Assembly: GCF_040183065.1 (NCBI RefSeq)
Contig: NC_091121.1
Span: 61,598,287 to 61,662,286 of the forward strand
From: Periplaneta americana
Taxonomy: Eukaryota; Arthropoda; Insecta; Blattodea; Blattidae
Reading direction: 5' to 3'
DNA length: 64,000 bases
Shown: piece by piece, positions 12,769 through 24,174 of the stretch
Numbering within the stretch: position 1 is the first letter of the stretch
Layout of the letters: each line of letters opens with the position of its first letter
The notes under the pieces: model-generated
What the model was told of the DNA's origin: nothing
Seen by the model: only the letters and a program-made list of their open reading frames with translations
The model's database searches: none
Program-made: the position numbers and the translations under genes

Positions 12769-14582
12769 CTGTAATAATAAGAAATTTAAAGAATTTGTTT
12801 AAATACAAATATTCTTCATTGAATTAAACTGTCTTTGAACTACATGAAAATTAATCACTTCTTAATTAATATGCAAATGTGACTTTCAGTATAGCTCCCT
12901 GTGAAGCAGACTTGAATAATTTCAAGGTAAAAATTGTTCCGGGGCCGAGTATCGATCCCGGGGCCTTTGGCTTCACGCACCAACGCTCTACCGACTGAGC
13001 TACCCAGGAACTACACCCGACACCGCCGCAAATAAATAATTAAATAATTTGAATATTAACAGCGATACTTCATCCTCTCTCCTGATTCTGTCCCTTTGTG
13101 AATTTATTTATGGCAGTAGGATCTGCAAACCACTGCAGTAGCGTAGTGTTAATAGTCTATGAGAAGTTTAAGAGAAAACATGTTTCTTTTTGTCGGAAAT
13201 CAATATATTTCTTTGAGAACTTTAACTTTTATGTCTCAAGTTCAATATGTATTTATTCATGTTTCAGGTACATAATTTAAGCACTAATAAGTAATAGCAT
13301 ATGTAGGCTATAATATAGTACTGTACAGTCATTCACTCGTGCACTGTAACATGCTCTTTTTTACGCTTTCACTGTTGTATAGGCTACTTATTCTTGACGA
13401 GTGAAAATAAATCCGCTCGTAAATTTCTACAACTGTAGTTTATTCATTTATTAAAGTATCCCATAAACTTCATACAAGGGAACGAAATCTGGAACACTTA
13501 ATTATTTAAGCAATAAAATTTAATTTTATATACACGCATTGGGATAAAATAACCAGTTTGTTTCATAATTACACTCCACTTCACTTAAAAAGGATCGGTG
13601 AAGTATATACTGCATAATTTTCGTCACAGACGCGAACTCTACAGATTATAGTTAGCAAATCAATGGCTGGATAGCAATATAAACCTATAATATAATCCTA
13701 CTTAAGTCGATAAGTCAATTTCCGCTCTGAACTTAATGGCTTGCGTTAATGATTAATTGTTCCTGTACATTTCGTCGACTATTGGTTATTATTGCCAGCA
13801 AATTTGGTCGCTAAGACCTTCTTCAACTCTCGGTGGATAAGCGGATGGATTAGGTGGAAATGACCAATAACGGAGAAGAGGAGGGAAAATAAACTAAAAG
13901 GTACACGAGTGTCCATCCTTGCAAGGGCTCTTGGGACTTGTCTTAACATTTTTGTGAGCTCCTAGCCTAAAGGTCACTTATTCTACTTCGATCACACCAT
14001 CCTACTTAAGTGACTTAAGATAATTTTCGAACATGGGTTTGATTTCCGCTTGGGTTGATTATCTGATTGAGTTTTTTCTGAGTTTCTTTCCAACTGTATG
14101 GGAAATGTCACGTAATTTCATTTCGCCATCACCAATTCCATCGATGCTAAATAAGCTAATAGTTGATACAGCTTCCTTAAATAACGAACCACAAAAATAT
14201 ATATATATATAATTTTACAGGGGGAAAAGTCGAAAATTAATCGCAACAATAAGTAGCAAACGTTAAGGTGGAAACAGCCAGTCAAGCAGTCATCCACAAT
14301 TGCACACAGAGGGACTATTTCCGCATCCGACTGCAACAGATCAGTCGCCGAGCAGAAAAGGAAAGAAGCACCATAAAGCAAAATCTCCACTGCAAGCCGA
14401 AGAGAACTAACATCAGAATTATTTAGAAATTCGAAATATATACATACGGGTGGTAATAGGCTATGGCCAGTTTCTTTTTAAAGGATTCAAATGAGGATAC
14501 CGAGCCAATTGACTCATTTATACTGTATACTCTAATGAATTTAGTCATTCGCTGAAAAAGAACATTGTTGTTGTTGTTATTA

Positions 14583-14661
<79 letters not shown>

Positions 14662-16980
14662 GTTGGTAGGGAACTATCTGTGATTAATATAACCAGGCGT
14701 TGGATGGCTATGAGCGAGAGCGGGGTGGGCATGATTGTTACCCTCGTGCTGATGATAATTACGAGTAGGCCTACATGCTACATCAGTCGCTTTTAGAATG
14801 CTGCATCCTTACAGGATTTCGAGCGAGCCATGCAAGAGTCCGATAAATAATCTCTTCGGTGAGGGAGAGAGAGAAATGGTTACGAGTCCTAGCTGTGAAA
14901 GAGGTTAGGTAACAGGTAAGGACATGATTTTTACCCTAGTTTTGACAATTGAGTAGGCTCTACTTCTTTCTTCCGTTGTTAAACATTAAGAGTTCCTTGA
15001 AATGAGTATACGAAAACGGAAACAATATCTAAATTAATATGTACTTACGCTATTCATCTCGGCCAGTGATATATGCGTAAAAAGGTATGTCACAATATGC
15101 AAAAATATCTTAACTTCGCTTTAAATAATTACTTTTTTATAGATTAAATAATTTTAAATATTAAAAAATTATATTTTTGACGGAACGGAATGTATATTTA
15201 AACTCACTGTATTCAATAACATGCAAGTCACATTATATTTTGCCTAGCAATCACTAAAATATAACCAGCCATTTAACGTTATTTATTAAATAACAATTAG
15301 CCTATTTTTTCACAGGTGGTAGAGGTGACCAACACGAATAATTTTTATAAAGGAACCCATGTGTGGAAACGTTCCTCTTGGTATTTATAAGCCTTGATAG
15401 CTCTATATGTAGTCAGTGTGGCCAGCTAGCATCGAACTCAAACCATTTTTCTAAAGTTTGGTTGTATGCTCCCTGTTCCTGCAAACGTTAGTAAATTCTC
15501 ATAAATATGGCATGAGTTAGTTGGCATCGCAAATTATGTTTTGACTGATAAAGCTTTGCAGATTTTTGTCCATTTCCATTTACTGTTCCGTAAATTAAAT
15601 GCAAATTTTCTGCTAGTTTTCTTAACGTGAGTCTTCCCGTGATAACAAGAAACTAAAGAAACCAAAATTATTGCCTGTCCGTAATGCTTAAACACAAATA
15701 ACGCCACACAAGGACAGCTATACATTTAAACTGAAGTGAGGTTTCAGAACACTGGCCATGAGTTCAATGCCAGATGACTATTTTAATGTACGCTGTAAAC
15801 AAAGTTAACAAAGTTCTGTACCCATTAGCATGAGCTTTGCAATGCTTATAAGTATTTTGAATTTTATACGTATAGGGCTTGTATTCATTTTAAATGATTT
15901 AACATTATTTTGTTAACGATTATGATAGTGATTTTATTTATTTATTTTATTGGGTTATTTTACGACACTGTATCAACATCTAGGTTATTTAGCGTCTGAT
16001 GATATGAAGGTGATAATGCCGGTGAAATGAGTCCGAGGTCCAGCACCGAAAATTACCCAGCATTTGCTCGTATTGGGTTGAGGGAAAACCCCGAAAAAAC
16101 CTCAACCAGGTAACTTGCCCCGACCGGGATTCGAACCCGGGCCACCTGCTTTCGCAGCCAGACGCGCTGACCGTTACTCCACAGGTGTGGACATGATAGT
16201 GATTAAGGCGGTGATGAATTATTGTATATAAATTTCCAATCCGGCATTTTCCTTTGCGACTGAAGGAAAGTATGAAAAACTTCAGTCAGATCTGCTGACC
16301 ACGGGGTTTGAACCCGGAAACTTCCGCATGCGAGTCTAGTGCGTTGCCACTAAGCCACCTCGTTCGGTCGTTCATCTCTACTACCCGTGAAGTTTGCAAC
16401 AAAGTCACTATAACATCCTTTACAATTAGAACATTCAATTGCCACATAATAAATGAGAAATAGATGGTGCTCAGAGCTACTGCAACTTATCAGAGTTGAA
16501 CTTACCTTCCTCTGCGCCTTCGTTGGATTGAGGCTCGCCAAGTTGTACAGAATGGGTCTGGAAGAATCTTGCCATCCTTTCGGCCAACAACTCGTTCAGT
16601 TTATTCTGTTTTAGTTCATAGTCCTTTGGCAGACTGGCTTCATTTACTTCTTGCAGTGGTTCGAAATTTAATTTGCGTGCACCTTCCTCGCCGGTCACTG
16701 GGATGGACTTCACGATATTTATACCATCGATCAGAGGGATAGTGTCGGACTGCAAAGCCCGATCCGCGATCTTAATGGCTCTCAACTTGAGACATGTGAA
16801 AAGATCACCCAGATCAACTCCTTCGCATTGTTTATACGCACGATACACGAATTTTAGTCCTGGAGCAAAATAATCGATGTCACCATCGTTGGAACTGTTT
16901 CTTTCTTCACCTAAAGACAACACGCTTTCTTGAAGCAAGGATGCGCATACCACAACAGTAAGGAACTTCACCGCCGTCAT
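12395..16980 (-). CDS. Osiris-family protein (DUF1676), 2 exons, 282 aa
   Basis: Exon 1 (16980-16506) and exon 2 (12768-12395) join across a phase-1 intron: donor G|GTAAGT and acceptor ATTACAG|GT. Together they make 849 nt, 282 residues plus TAA. Seen in the protein: a signal peptide (about residues 1-22); a two-cysteine region (Cys52, Cys63) with FTCLKLRAIKIADRAL after it; a basic patch RRRKRRK (160-166); a long hydrophobic stretch (about 167-214) rich in Ala, Leu, Met and Lys; a KTTYEIVQHPH segment; a His-rich tail; and QYPQMLAY (266-273), matching the family's AQxLAY motif. Osiris proteins are insect-specific secretory or membrane proteins linked to cuticle formation. Which Osiris member this is cannot be decided from sequence alone. 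No second Osiris gene was seen in the window. The intron carries SINEs and a microsatellite. Confidence 0.9.
12930..13016 (-). repeat. tRNA-derived SINE head in the Osiris intron
   Basis: The minus strand reads TGGGTAGCTCAGTCGGTAG (A box region), then GGGATCGATACTCGG (B box region), with a nearly paired acceptor stem. The anticodon loop lacks the usual T at position 33 and a GAACAATTTTT run follows, so it is a SINE or tRNA pseudogene and not a working tRNA. Confidence 0.65.
13017..14564. other. Osiris intron, unique part
   Basis: AT-rich intronic DNA. A minus-strand 90-codon frame at 14118-14390 has no recognisable domain and runs over an AT dinucleotide stretch. Confidence 0.4.
14565..14661. 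repeat. (TTG)n/(ATT)n microsatellite
   Basis: A short TTG run passes directly into an almost pure ATT array of about 28 units in the Osiris intron. Confidence 0.97.
14662..15936. other. Osiris intron, unique part
   Basis: Contains a GAGAGA run near 14865-14876 and AT-rich DNA. No exon or repeat end could be supported. Confidence 0.4.
15937..16193 (-). repeat. tRNA-derived SINE, family A copy 1
   Basis: On the minus strand it starts with a tRNA-like head, with an A-box region GTAACGGTCAGCGCGTCTGG and B box GGTTCGAATCCCGG. A body containing GAGGTTTTTTCGGGG and a distal part GTTGATACAGTGTCG follow. It is the best-preserved of three copies (37983-38232, 44059-44305), all minus strand. Confidence 0.85.
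16206..16372 (-). repeat. tRNA-derived SINE, second family
   Basis: The minus strand has GAGGTGGCTTAGTGGCAACG as the A-box region and CCGGGTTCAAACCCCG as the B box, followed by a body with CCTTCAGTCGC. It lies 130 bp from the Osiris exon 1 donor. Confidence 0.75.
16506..16980 (-). CDS. Osiris gene, exon 1 (coding)
   Basis: Holds residues 1-158 and the first base of codon 159. The start ATG (16978-16980) is followed by a clear signal peptide. The donor at 16505-16500 is GTAAGT, a strong consensus. Reading past the donor would give only eight more codons before a stop. Confidence 0.88.
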
Positions 16981-17767
16981 TATGTATCAACGAATCTGCG
17001 TTGATAATTGAACGGAGAATCTGATGTTTCGTTTGCAGTTTTGTTATGTTAGCTGTACGAAAGACGTTGACAAATTGATGCTGCGACTTCCAAGACGCTG
17101 CGTTTTATTGTGGTCGTAATCAGTGATAAGTGAAAGAATGGCGAAGGGAAACGGAGAAATTAAGGAAAATGAAGTTTCAGAGCGTTTCAACGCGTCATAA
17201 AAAAAAGGAGGCCGGAATCACTGCTAAACAACACGAGCATATTATTGAGAACGTTCCAGATTGAAACATAACGAGGGTATTTTCTGTTGCACATATCAAT
17301 TATTACGAATGTGAAACCATATCCTGCCTCATGACGATGATGGCGTGAACAAGCACGTAATTACTGTGTTTACTGCGTGTCTTGTGTGAAAGAACGGTAT
17401 AAGGATCCCAGTATTTTATCGTCAATGAAACGAACGTCCATGATCGAGGAAAGTTCTACATATATCTCGATTTTATTTACATTTGCCACGATTTATGCGG
17501 AGGCAACAAATATTTCTGTCCAAGCTGTATCACTGAAATTAAAATTAGTATTTCAGCACAAAAAAACTCAAAACACAGATAATACTCGGATATATAAACA
17601 ATTACGATTACTTTCATTTGCTTACATTGATAATGATCATAACGATGACGAGACTAACGATCATTATCAACTCTGCTACAGCCACGCGCATGCGTTTATA
17701 ACCACAAACCCAATGATAATGGATTCGATTTCTGGCATGGATAAAAATCAAGGTCCCATCACAAATA
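16981..17767. other. Region upstream of the Osiris gene
   Basis: Presumed 5' flank and promoter of the Osiris gene. On the minus strand an AATAAAAC box (about 17100-17107) sits roughly 120 bp above the start codon and is a weak TATA-like candidate. Otherwise nothing is recognised. Confidence 0.35.
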
Positions 17768-18015
17768 AAAGGTAAAGGTATCCCCGTAACATGCCATGAA
17801 GGCACTTGGGGGGCATGGAGGTAGAGCCCCATGCTTTCCACGACCTCGGCACTAGAATGAGGTGGTGTGGTCGGCACCACGCTCCAACCGTCTTTTACGT
17901 CCGGGAAAGACCCGGTACTCAATTTTATAGGAGGCTGAGTGAACCTGGGGCCGTTCTGAAAGTTTGGCAACGAGAAAAAATCCTGTCACCCATCACAAAT
18001 GCCCCAAATAATAGA
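17768..18015 (+). repeat. Dispersed SINE-like repeat
   Basis: GC-richer than its surroundings, with GGTATCCCCGTAACATGCC at one end and GGCAACGAGAAAAAATCCTG near the other. I recognise this type from other arthropod genomes, but its class is uncertain. It runs straight into the ATT/ACTT arrays. Confidence 0.55.
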
Positions 18016-18021
18016 AACATA

Positions 18022-18103
<82 letters not shown>
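18022..18103. repeat. (ATT)n plus (ACTT)n microsatellite, LINE tail
   Basis: Thirteen ATT units (18022-18060) are followed by about eleven ACTT units (18061-18103). Read on the minus strand this is the (TAAG)n(AAT)n tail directly after the LINE's last codons. Confidence 0.95.
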
Positions 18104-19088
18104 GGCTTTTAAGGAACGCGGAGGTTCATTGCCGCCCTCACATAAGCCCGCCATTGGACCCTATCCTGAGCAAGATTAATCCAGTCTCTACCATCATATC
18201 CCACCTCCCTCAAATCCATTTTAATATTATCCTTCCATCTACGTCTCGGCCTCCCCAAAGGTCTTTTCCCCTCTGGCCTCCCAACTAACACTCTATATGC
18301 ATTTCTGGATTCGCCCATACGTGCTACATGCCCTGCCCATCTCAAACGTCTGGATTTAATGTTCCTAATTATGTCAGGAGAAGGATGCAATGCGTGCAGC
18401 TCTGCATTGTGTAACTTTCTCCAGTCTCCTGTAACTTCATCCCTCTTAGCCCCAAATATTTTCCTAAGAACCTTATTCTCAAAAACCCTCAATCTCTGTT
18501 CCTCTCTCAAAGTGAGAGTCCAAGTTTCACAGCCATACAGAACAACCGGTAATATAACTGTTTTATAAATTCTAACTTTCAGATTTTTTGACAGCAGACT
18601 AGATGACAAAAGCTTCTCAACCGAATAATAACAGGCATTTCCCATATTTATTCTGCGTTTAATTTCCTCCCGAGTGTCATTTATATTTGTTACTGTTGCT
18701 CCAAGATATTTGAATTTTTCCACCTCTTCGAAGGATAAATCTCCAACTTTTATAGTTCCATTTCGTACAATATTCTGATCACGCGACATAATCATATACT
18801 TTGTCTTTTCGGGATTTACTTCCTACCCTATCTCTTTACTTGCTTCAAGTAGAATTTCCGCGTTTTCCCTTGTCGTTTGTGGATTTTCTCCTAACATACT
18901 CACGTCATCCGCATAGACAAGAAGCTGATGTATCCCGTTCAATTCCAAACTCTCTGTGTTATCCTGAACTTTCCTAATGGCATATTCTAGAGCGAAGTTA
19001 AAAAGTAAAGGTGATAGTGCATCTTCCTGCTTCAGCCCGCAGTGAATTGGAAAAGCATCAGATAGAAACTGGCCTATACGGACTCTGC
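18104..19088 (-). mobile_element. 5'-truncated LINE, reverse transcriptase C-terminal part
   Basis: The minus strand encodes the end of a non-LTR reverse transcriptase: [28 protein letters not shown], the catalytic [10 protein letters not shown] box, then the thumb region FKYLGATV, YGCETWTL, RRLRWAGHVARM and GRPRRRWKD. The frame is open from the ATT array to LRVP except for one TAG stop at about 18823-18825, so the copy is young. Its 5' boundary falls exactly on a microsatellite. It is the same family as the copy at 20748-21408. Confidence 0.85.

Positions 19089-19145
<57 letters not shown>
19089..19145. repeat. (ATT)n microsatellite
   Basis: About 19 uninterrupted units abut the 5' end of the LINE fragment. 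Confidence 0.97.
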
Positions 19146-19147
<2 letters not shown>

Positions 19148-19315
19148 CGATGTTCTTGTTTTCCAGACCACTTTGCTATCATTGTTTGGTAGAGAACAGT
19201 AGAAACATCAGGAAACTTCATAGTATGGTGCAGGTGCGATATCTGCTGCAATTCTGCCTGCAAGATTTGTCATAATTCTAATTTTTTCAGGTTTTTATCA
19301 CTCCAGTTTCAGATA

Positions 19316-19629
19316 TTTTTTCTCTCTTTCTTTCTTTCTTACTTCTTCTGTTTAACATCCCCTTTCCTGCCGACTTACAATCCAATCTGGTGTAGAGAAG
19401 GGTATAAATTATAGATATGGACCAAAACTGGACAGGCACACAATGCGGGGCTACCTGGTAGTGTGGTCAGTATGGCACAAAACCACCGCTGAGATAACAC
19501 AGGACACAGGATAGCACATGAAGAGAGATACTCAGTCTCACGGACGAAAGATTAATTTTTATTATTCATACCGGGAATCGAACCATGCATCTCTTGGTAG
19601 GGAAGCGAACACACAGCCACAATGGCGGA

Positions 19630-19630
<1 letters not shown>
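19316..19630 (-). repeat. tRNA-derived SINE with (AAGAAAG)n tail
   Basis: Minus strand: a tRNA head with TGTGGCTGTGTGTTCGCTTC and B box TGGTTCGATTCCCGG, a long body, then a tail of AAGAAAGAAAG at 19324-19342. Its 5' end abuts the ATT array at 19631. Confidence 0.75.

Positions 19631-19687
<57 letters not shown>
19631..19687. repeat. (ATT)n microsatellite
   Basis: About 19 units. The open frames across it are artefacts of the repeat. Confidence 0.97.
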
Positions 19688-19857
19688 GCTGCTACGTATT
19701 ATTGCTGCTGTCATTCCGTCAAGAACTTTGAGGTTGATATTCATTCACGGATCCTGGAGAACAAGGTAAGATGTGGATGATGCTCGTTTTCCTTCTAATC
19801 AATGTATAAACAAATACGCATTAAGATTAGTGATTAACACATTTGCTATTTGACATC

Positions 19858-20118
19858 AGGTCCAAACTTGGCCGAGATCAGAGGCAATAAAATTCCTTAT
19901 TGTGGTTTCCTTCGAAAGGGATTTAAAGTCGAGGTCTCGTGCCATAGATTCATGGTACCGGTAGGCTACGTAAAATAACCCTTATGGGGACAAGACTGCA
20001 GACAAAATTTAATCTTCTTTTCTCAACCAATTTTGTGCTGAACAGACAAATGACTCTGCAGAACTGTGAGACTGGAGCAGTCTCGAGTGCTCGAATTAAG
20101 AAAAAAAATTAAACCATG
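19858..20118 (+). repeat. SINE-like repeat
   Basis: Body similar to the SINE at 4701-4990 (a GTAAAATAACCCTTATGGGG-type segment), ending in an A-rich tail AAGAAAAAAAATTAAA. The tRNA head is degenerate. Confidence 0.5.
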
Positions 20119-20697
20119 AAGTTGGCGCGAACATTTTGAAAACATGGTCGTTAAAATATGCAAAAGGCACAGGATTAAGTTGAAAATATGACACAAAAGT
20201 CAGCAGCCCGACTTCTATCTTACCCGTAATGTAATTTAATGTTTACACAATGAGTAGTCTAATGAGATGGATAATATTGCAATAGGTCATCTTAATAAGT
20301 ATGTTGTCAGCATGGTTTAAAACCGCAATGCAAAAATGCAAGTCAAGAGATAAAACAAACAGTCGCTATGAAACATACGGTAACTAAATTCGCAATATCT
20401 CAGAACTGAATCTAGTTTATATAATATGATAAAACTTTAAAACTTCACATTGTTAAAAAGTATTAAAAACGGTAATAGGCCTTACATACGCCATACGGTC
20501 GTTTCGAAGTGGTGTACTGTCCACCAACCAGGAGAAAACCCAGTGCAAGAATTTGCCGAGCATTACGTCATCTAATAGAGCAAAATATAATGAACACAAG
20601 GAGAATAATGACAGTTTAAACATATGCGCCTTCCTGCACGCGGAACTCCTGTATAAAGATATTAAAAGACTGTTATCAATCAAATTTTATTAAACGC

Positions 20698-20747
<50 letters not shown>
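20698..20747. repeat. (ATA)n microsatellite
   Basis: About 17 units, directly followed by the LINE fragment on the plus strand. Confidence 0.97.
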
Positions 20748-20749
<2 letters not shown>

Positions 20750-21408
20750 CCAGAACATAGTATGAAATGGAAATATAGCCTATCCTTGGAAGAGGTGAAA
20801 AAATTCAAATACCTTGGAGCAACAGTAACAAACAAAAATGACACTCAAGAAGACATTAAACGCTGAATAAATATGAAAAATGCGTGTTATTATTCGGTTG
20901 AGAAGCTTCTGTCATCGAGTTTAGAATTTATAGAACAGTTATATTACCGGTTGTTCTGTATGGTTGTGTAACTTGGACTCTCACTTTGAGAGAGGAACAG
21001 AGGTTAAGGGTGATCGAGAATAAGGTGCTTATGAATATTTGGGGCTAAGAGGGATGGAGTTACAGGAGAATGGAGAAAGTTACACAACGCAAAACTGCAC
21101 GCACGCATTGTATTCTTCACCTAACATAATTAGGAACATTAAATCCAGATGTTTAAGATAGATTGGACATGTAGCACGTGTGAGTGAATCCAGAAATGCG
21201 TAGGTATAGTGTGTTAGTTGGAAAACCTGAGGGGACAAGACCTTTAGGGAGGCCGAGAAGTATATGAGAGGATAATATTAAAATGGATTTGAGGGAGGTG
21301 GGATATGATGGTAGGGACTGGATGAATTTTGCTCAGGATAGGGACCGATAGCGGGCTTATGTGAGATCGGTAATGAACCTCCGAGTTTCTTAAAAACCAT
21401 TTGTAAGT
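20748..21408 (+). mobile_element. 5'-truncated LINE fragment, second copy
   Basis: Plus-strand copy of the LINE family seen at 18104-19088, beginning at the codons for RDQNIV and running through the KFKYLGATVT and GCVTWTLTLREEQRLRV regions to the end. It has a premature stop near 20865 and several shifts, so it is older than the first copy. The 3' end reads TTGTAAGTAATAATG, a shortened form of the (TAAG)n(AAT)n tail. Confidence 0.8.
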
Positions 21409-21965
21409 AATAATGATGGTGATAGTTGTGTCGATGATGATGACGACAAGCTTCGCACAAACTGTATTTTCTAAATCCTTACCATGAATGATCTCTGAAA
21501 TAACATTTAGTTTCTTATTCAGTTGTTTAATCGTATGTTTTAATATCCTAGAAAATTATTTACTTTATTGATACGGTAATTGTGAAATCATTCATATTAA
21601 AGTAAAGTTACATACATAAAGTCGTTCTTACTAATGGTTCAGTGTTGATGAGACACTCCAATTATACGTATAAGCAATACATTTGCCTTTTATTTTCCTA
21701 TATAGACATAAATGCGTATTTTTCTATTTGCAAAAAATTGGCAGGATAAAGTTTTCTCAGTTTTTGTTTTCTTGATGTTGACCGTTTTGTGTGTAAAAAA
21801 CATTTAAAAACGGTGAAAATTATACACTGGGAATGGGCCTCTAATTTTAGTAAATATATTACGCTGGTATATATTTCTTAAGGGAGTCAGAACTTTATTT
21901 TCAGGTAACCAACCAGTCACGTTGTTTTGTCACTTTCCATGCTGGAATAGTGCTTAGTTTTCATC

Positions 21966-22224
21966 TGGTACCGGCACAGCTCAGATGGAAACACGTTTAC
22001 CTGTTAATCTGGAGCTGCGCTCGGGCGTGGGTTCGATTCCCGCTTGAGCTGATCACTGATTGGGTTTTTACCGAGGTTTTCCCCAACTCTAAGACGAGAG
22101 TCAAATAATCATGGCAAATTCTCGGCCTCGTCTCGCCAAATACTCTCTCGTTAGCACAAATTTCATTGACGCTAAGTAACCTAGCAATTGACAGAAAGTC
22201 GTTAAATAACAACTAAAAAAAAAA
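21966..22224 (+). repeat. tRNA-derived SINE
   Basis: The head has GCACAGCTCAGATGGAAACA (A-box region) and GTGGGTTCGATTCCCGC (B box). The body has TACCGAGGTTTTCCCCAACT, and the end is GTTAAATAACAACTAAAAAA, typical of a SINE tail. Confidence 0.8.
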
Positions 22225-22948
22225 GGATATAACACGAGATCAAAAGTTAATCCACAAGGTCACATCAGAGCGTATTAGCATACCGGATTCTTATTGCTAC
22301 CTATGTGACAGCGATATTTGTCAAAAACAAAGAATAAATATTACTCATCACATGAGCTCTTCATTACGTGTGCAGTAAGGGAATGAAATTTTCGGGAGGA
22401 GAACTATGACCCAGCACTGCGATCTTTTACGATCTATTGCGCTAACTCTCAAGATAGGCGCATTCTCTAATCCACACTAGCCGACTACACTAAGGTTCGC
22501 TGCATACCCAGATTTCGGGCAAACCACCCCACTCGTTCCTAGGCCAGCTCTCTCCGTGCATCTCCAGCCGATATTCGGGTAATGCTATGGAATGACGACG
22601 AAATGCATAAATGTTGACGAAATGATGGAATGTATCTTCCTTCACGGGACTGGGTGTTTGTCCGTTGTCTTGTGACTGTTGGGAGATGTTTCTGCGTTCT
22701 CTGAATCAGAAATTCCTCAAAGTCCTCTGCAACTTTTCCTTACTCTAATGCGTAGTTTTTCCAGTAATTATCACCCAATTTGAATGAATATAAGAAAACA
22801 CAATTTAAATATCTGTAAGGTTAAGTCGTCTGCAAAAAAAGTATGATACCGGTATTTCCTTCATTGACCCAAGCCAGTGCCGTTTTAACACAAGAGCGAA
22901 CCCGGCCGAGATCCTCGGGTTACAAAGGGGCCTCAAATAATAGCAATA
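22225..22948. other. Non-coding stretch, probable repeats
   Basis: The part 22370-22620 is GC-richer than its flanks and looks like old repeat DNA, and 22870-22945 resembles a transposon end. No class could be assigned. Confidence 0.35.

Positions 22949-23001
<53 letters not shown>
22949..23001. repeat. (AAT)n microsatellite
   Basis: About 17 units, nearly pure. Confidence 0.96.
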
Positions 23002-23002
<1 letters not shown>

Positions 23003-24174
23003 GCAATGCTTTAACGATGGAAATAGTTCACACGAAAATGTTAAAATGAAGCGATAAAGGATTAAGTATGGCTCCGTGGATCAATATTCAGCGTAAAAAT
23101 TCTGCTATAACAACGCCGAAGATGAAGATTTCTCAGAGAAAATTCATTTGTCCTTGGACAAAGGCAGACTTTTTTTTCCAGTTACTCTAAGATTTCCAAA
23201 ATATGCGTAGAAAAACACTAAACCATACCCAATGTTATAGTATTCCACAAGTGAAAAAGGTCACATTGGTCAAGGAACCAGATAATCTGTGGAAATAACT
23301 GATCGTTGAAGAGGTGCAAACGAGGGAATTTCAACAATTTTGGAATGTTGCTGAAGCTGACAGTGGAATTTTACTCGTATGTACAATATCTACGGCCAAT
23401 TACGGAGAAAATGGAACATTACTAACCGGGTTAGAATACGTAAAAACGCGAAGAGGCAGTATTAAGCGTGTATTCTCTAGCCATGAAGCTATACACGAAA
23501 CGTATAAAAAAAACTCAAAATTAACAACATCAATAATTATGCAACCGTAAAACTGTCGTTAAAGAGAGACTATAAATTGTAGATCGCATGAATCAGGTAA
23601 ACCAACAAGCATGAGTGGCATGATACTTACAGCAATTTGTATGTGAATTCAACGGAACAACAGTTGGGTATTTCGTTTAGTTTATTTCATTTTTTGTCAG
23701 ATATGCATGCTTGTTAGTAAAACAAGTTTTCCTACTCAGAATCATAGGATTCGTTCTATAAAACTATATGTCACAAGAAACAGTATCCAAACTAGAAATG
23801 TATAGGCTTAAGTCCTGTTATATATAGAAAGCAAACAACATTGAACGAACAAAACATAACTTTTATTTGTAATCTCAGACGCCGTAGTGCATTCATTTAT
23901 TGACTACCGGTATGCAAGCAAATGTGCTGTTATCGTGCATTCAAAATTCAACAATTCATCTAATTTTGAACATCCGTCTAATTCTTTCGCTTCTCTTTCC
24001 TGAAACATAAACTGTTATTTACACTATAAAAATAAATTTGGTACGCAAATTGTTAACAATCCCTCTAAATAACAATCCGATATGACACTGTTATTAAGCT
24101 CAATGAAGCAGAAGAGTTTTATTTTCACTAAACGTTATGATATAGATTGAAGTGATGTTTACATAATTATATTC
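23002..24174. other. Non-coding stretch with one unassigned open frame
   Basis: A 78-codon plus-strand frame (23314-23550; contains ADSGILLVCTI and GSIKRVFSSHEAIHETY) is less repetitive than its surroundings. I do not recognise it. It has no clear start context, neighbour exon or family motif, and could be a transposon remnant. Confidence 0.3.

Noticed and set aside
12936-13012. Possible functional tRNA gene on the minus strand
   Set aside because: The cloverleaf nearly folds, but the anticodon loop lacks the invariant T before the anticodon and the sequence continues as a SINE, so it is a tRNA-derived repeat.
14118-14390. 90-codon minus-strand frame in the Osiris intron
   Set aside because: It runs over an AT dinucleotide tract and has no family motif; the Osiris exons join correctly without it.
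17614-17970. 118-codon minus-strand frame
   Set aside because: Most of it is antisense to the dispersed repeat at 17768-18015.
19011-19769. Frames with long Tyr, Leu or Asn runs
   Set aside because: They are translations of ATT microsatellites.
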